Below, piece after piece: positions 61,371 to 64,000 of a stretch of DNA of 64,000 bases (position 1 is its first letter; each line of letters starts with the position of its first letter). Made by a program: the position numbers and the translations under genes. This stretch comes from Gloeobacter morelensis MG652769 (GTDB lineage: Bacteria > Cyanobacteriota > Cyanobacteriia > Gloeobacterales > Gloeobacteraceae), in NCBI RefSeq assembly GCF_021018745.1, contig NZ_CP063845.1:2728001-2792000 (forward strand), in the 5' to 3' direction. Under the pieces are notes generated by a model that did not search any database, was not told where the DNA came from, and saw only the letters and a program-made list of their open reading frames with translations.

Positions 61371-62864
61371 ATGGCCGAGGAAGATTTGCGCCGCACGCGC
61401 CTGGAGAAGGCCGAGCAGTGGCGCGTCCACAACCAAAATCCCTACCCGTACCGCTACGAGCGCACGCACATGGCGGGGGATTTGCAGGCGAAATATCAAC
61501 ATCTCGAAAACGGTCAGCCAGTCGAAGATGCCGTCTCGGTGGCGGGCCGCATCGTCGCCCGGCGCGTGCTGGGCAGCGTCGCCTTTTTTGGCCTGCAGGA
61601 CGATTCGGGCACCATCCAGCTTTACTTTGACAAGAGGCGCATCCGCGAGAGCATGGGGGCCGACGCCTTCAAGTGGCTCGACAAGCTCACCGACACCGGC
61701 GACTTTATCGGGGCGCACGGCACGATTCGCCGCACCGAGCGCGGCGAACTGTCGGTCTATGTCCACGAGTACGAACTGTTGTGCAAGGCGATTTTGCCCC
61801 TCCCCTCCGAGTACTACGGCCTCACCGACGTCCAGAAGCGCTACCGCCAGCGCTATCTAGATCTAATCGTCAACCCCGGCGTGCGCGAAACCTTTCGCAA
61901 ACGCGCCCTGATTGTGCGGCAGATCCGCCACTTTCTCGACGAGCGGGGCTTTCTTGAAATCGAGACGCCTGTGCTGCAGACCGAGGCCGGCGGTGCGGCG
62001 GCGCGGCCTTTTACCACCCACCACAACGCCCTGGGCCTCGATATGTTCCTGCGCATCGCCACCGAATTGCACCTGAAGCGGCTGGTGGTGGGCGGGTTCG
62101 AAAAGGTCTACGAACTGGGGCGGATCTTTCGCAACGAGGGCATCTCGACGCGCCACAACCCCGAATTTACTACCGTCGAAATTTACGAAGCCTACAGCGA
62201 TTACTTCGACATCATGGACCTGGTGGAAGCCCTGCTGCGCGCGGTGGCCCAGACCGTCCTCGGCTCCACCGAACTGGTCTGCGAGGGCAATACCATCGAC
62301 CTGGGCGCCCCGTTTCGGCGGATCACCATGTTCGAGCTGGTCGAGGAGATGACCGGGGTGGCCCTGGCCGGGTTGCGCGACGCCGAGAAGGCGGCCCGCC
62401 TTGCCGAACAAGTCGGTGTCGAGGTACCCGCGGGGGCCTCGGTCGGCCAAATTCTCTACCAGCTGTTCGAAGAAAAGTGCGAGACGCAGCTCACCCAGCC
62501 CACCTTCGTGCTCGACTATCCGGTCGAAATTTCGCCCCTCGCCAAGGCCCACCGCTCGGTGCCGGACATGGTCGAGCGCTTCGAGCTGTATATCAACGGC
62601 CGCGAGACCGCCGACGGTTTTTCAGAACTCAATGACCCGGTCGACCAGCGCGCCCGCCTGGAGACCCAGGCCAGTGCGAAGGCGGCGGGAGATCTGGAGG
62701 CGCACCCCTTCGACGAGGATTTTCTGACCGCCATCGAGCACGGCCTGCCCCCTACCGGCGGCGTCGGCATCGGCATCGACCGGTTGGTGATGCTGCTGAC
62801 CGACAGTCCGAGTATTCGCGATGTGATTGCCTTTCCGACGCTGCGGCCGGAGGCGGTGGAGTAG
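61371..62864 (+). CDS. lysS: Lysyl-tRNA synthetase, class II
   Basis: 497 residues from ATG 61371 (GGAG 8 bases upstream). The OB-fold anticodon domain spans about 45-145 ([40 protein letters not shown]). The class II catalytic core has motif 1 around [20 protein letters not shown], motif 2 in [20 protein letters not shown] and motif 3 in [16 protein letters not shown]. It charges tRNA-Lys. The gene ends 3 bases before the convergent CsgG-like gene stop. No paralogue in the window. Confidence 0.97.
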   Translation: MAEEDLRRTRLEKAEQWRVHNQNPYPYRYERTHMAGDLQAKYQHLENGQPVEDAVSVAGRIVARRVLGSVAFFGLQDDSGTIQLYFDKRRIRESMGADAFKWLDKLTDTGDFIGAHGTIRRTERGELSVYVHEYELLCKAILPLPSEYYGLTDVQKRYRQRYLDLIVNPGVRETFRKRALIVRQIRHFLDERGFLEIETPVLQTEAGGAAARPFTTHHNALGLDMFLRIATELHLKRLVVGGFEKVYELGRIFRNEGISTRHNPEFTTVEIYEAYSDYFDIMDLVEALLRAVAQTVLGSTELVCEGNTIDLGAPFRRITMFELVEEMTGVALAGLRDAEKAARLAEQVGVEVPAGASVGQILYQLFEEKCETQLTQPTFVLDYPVEISPLAKAHRSVPDMVERFELYINGRETADGFSELNDPVDQRARLETQASAKAAGDLEAHPFDEDFLTAIEHGLPPTGGVGIGIDRLVMLLTDSPSIRDVIAFPTLRPEAVE

Positions 62865-62867
62865 CCC

Positions 62868-64000
62868 TCAGGGGCTGAGCTTGCGCGGGGTGCCTCCGGT
62901 ATCGGCGGCCAACCCCTGGGAAAGGCGCTCGACGATGGCGCTGGTGGCCTGCATCAGGGCCGCACCGTTGTCCTTGAGGCCGGTAGGCAGCGTGCGCACC
63001 TGGATATCCTTCCAGAGGCGCCGCCCCTGCTGGTCGATCAGTTCGAACTGCAGGACCACCTCGGCGGCGGCTCCCTGGCTGAGGCCCAAAAAGCCGCCGC
63101 TCACGTAGGTGCTGCTGCGCACCAGGCCGAGCATGACCGCGTCCACCCCGAGGGTGCGCGCGAGCAACTTCGGGTCGCTGGTGAGCAATTGGGCAGGTTC
63201 GATTCCCAGTTCGGCGAGGCGGGCAAAAGAGGCGTCCGGGTCGCTCACCTCCCAACCCAAGTTGGTCAGTTTTTCGGCGAGCACCTGCCCGAGGCTCTCC
63301 GCCCGGTTGGCCTTTTCGTTGTAAAGGGCCGAGTCCGGCCCCAACAGGGCGATCCGGTGGATGGACGCGAGCGATTCGTGGCGGGCGATGGGCGACAGGT
63401 CGGTGCCGGGCTTGCCGTTTTCGGCCAGGGCGCCCTTAGCAAACTGGTTGGCCACGTCCTGGGCGGTAATCACCAGGGCATTGCCCAGCATGGTGCTGTC
63501 GACTTTGCCGCTCAAAAACGGGTCGTCGCGGTTGGAGACTTCCGCCTTCCAGGTCGAACGGCCCTCGCGGTCAAAAGCCTCCGCCCGGGCAACGACCGTG
63601 GGCGACTGCAACTGCGAGAGCACGAAGGGCACGTAGGGATTCCACAACCCCGCCAACCGCTCAAGGGTGCGATCGGGCATCCCGACGCGCAGCGGCTCGC
63701 CCACCAGCACATAATCGGCGCCGAGCAGCGAGGCGACCTGGCGCACCGCCTCCGGGTCGCCTGTGCGCAACTGGTCGGGGCTGAGGGCGAGGGTGTCGAG
63801 GACCGTCTTGATCTGCAGCGGCGGCACAATCTCGAAGCGGCGGGTGCGCAGCAGGCTGCCCGCCACCACCTCCGACACGTTCGGGAAGCGGCCCCCGGCG
63901 CGGGCCTGGCCGGTCTCGAAGCCGACGACGGCCACCTTCGGCAGCGCGGCGGTGGGCGGTAGCGCGGCGGCGTTCACCGGCAGCAACAGGCGGCTCGCCC
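62868..64000 (-). CDS. CsgG/HfaB-like lipoprotein or envelope protein, 5' end outside window
   Basis: At least 377 residues; the frame is still open at base 64000, so signal sequence and start lie beyond the window. Two halves each resemble the CsgG/curli-assembly nucleotide-binding-like fold: KVAVVGFETGQARAGGRFPN, VSEVVAGSLLRTRRFEIVPP, VASLLGADYVLVGEPLRVGM, and later LGVDAVMLGLVRSSTYVSGG with GLSQGAAAEVVLQFELIDQQ. Such proteins are periplasmic or outer-membrane and often assemble into rings. The assignment rests on pattern only. It converges on lysS. Confidence 0.6.
   Translation of the reverse strand, partial: ASRLLLPVNAAALPPTAALPKVAVVGFETGQARAGGRFPNVSEVVAGSLLRTRRFEIVPPLQIKTVLDTLALSPDQLRTGDPEAVRQVASLLGADYVLVGEPLRVGMPDRTLERLAGLWNPYVPFVLSQLQSPTVVARAEAFDREGRSTWKAEVSNRDDPFLSGKVDSTMLGNALVITAQDVANQFAKGALAENGKPGTDLSPIARHESLASIHRIALLGPDSALYNEKANRAESLGQVLAEKLTNLGWEVSDPDASFARLAELGIEPAQLLTSDPKLLARTLGVDAVMLGLVRSSTYVSGGFLGLSQGAAAEVVLQFELIDQQGRRLWKDIQVRTLPTGLKDNGAALMQATSAIVERLSQGLAADTGGTPRKLSP

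Overview
The window is chromosomal DNA of a thylakoid-less cyanobacterium of the genus Gloeobacter. The best marker is a 359-residue pentameric ligand-gated ion channel at 39735-40814 that reads almost exactly like GLIC of Gloeobacter violaceus PCC 7421 but differs at scattered positions (judged from memory of GLIC), so this is probably a close relative of that strain rather than PCC 7421 itself. The high GC content and the cyanobacterial families DUF2996, CbiX and the PAS/REC phosphorelay proteins agree. All assignments come from reading the sequence; no database search was run.

Layout. 1-3398: end of an acyl carrier protein gene, a phosphodiesterase of the alkaline phosphatase superfamily and a predicted beta-propeller protein, tightly spaced. 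3540-5380: an intact IS982-type element, then a Phd/VapC toxin-antitoxin pair overlapping the stub of an integrase gene. 5517-11469: a DUF1800/DUF1501 export operon divergent from a large FG-GAP repeat protein. 11563-15388: two universal stress proteins flanking a P-type cation ATPase. 15492-19779: a three-gene phosphorelay joined by 4-base overlaps. 19992-27413: ABC ATPase, orphan antitoxin-like protein, LuxR regulator with a divergent monooxygenase, a DUF433/DUF5615 pair, SppA and a flavin reductase. 27738-36697: an SBBP repeat protein whose 3' end is duplicated around a 6.5-kb island of nested insertion sequences that also holds one AT-rich foreign gene. 36687-43720 (minus strand): a membrane protein, an acyl-CoA-ligase-type gene broken by one amber codon, GLIC, clpX and tig. 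43908-48000: grpE, a cobalamin riboswitch with cbiX, and convergent cell-wall genes. 47925-57900: amidase, pheA, an NDH-2-like dehydrogenase, prolyl oligopeptidase, secreted superoxide dismutase, DUF72 and a CPBP protease. 57907-58798: a PadR regulator locus with striking palindromes. 59306-64000: Uma2, DUF2996, lysS and the 3' part of a CsgG-like gene.

How the genes fit together. Protein quality control (tig, clpX, grpE, sppA, prolyl oligopeptidase, CPBP) and envelope maintenance (lytic transglycosylase, amidase) dominate the stable backbone. Signalling genes (hybrid kinase, multi-receiver regulators, LuxR, PadR, GLIC) are interspersed. Mobile DNA is concentrated in two places. In the larger one, the order of events can be read from target duplications: removing ISL3 restores the IS4-type transposase frame, and removing the second IS4-type element restores the IS5-type transposase frame.
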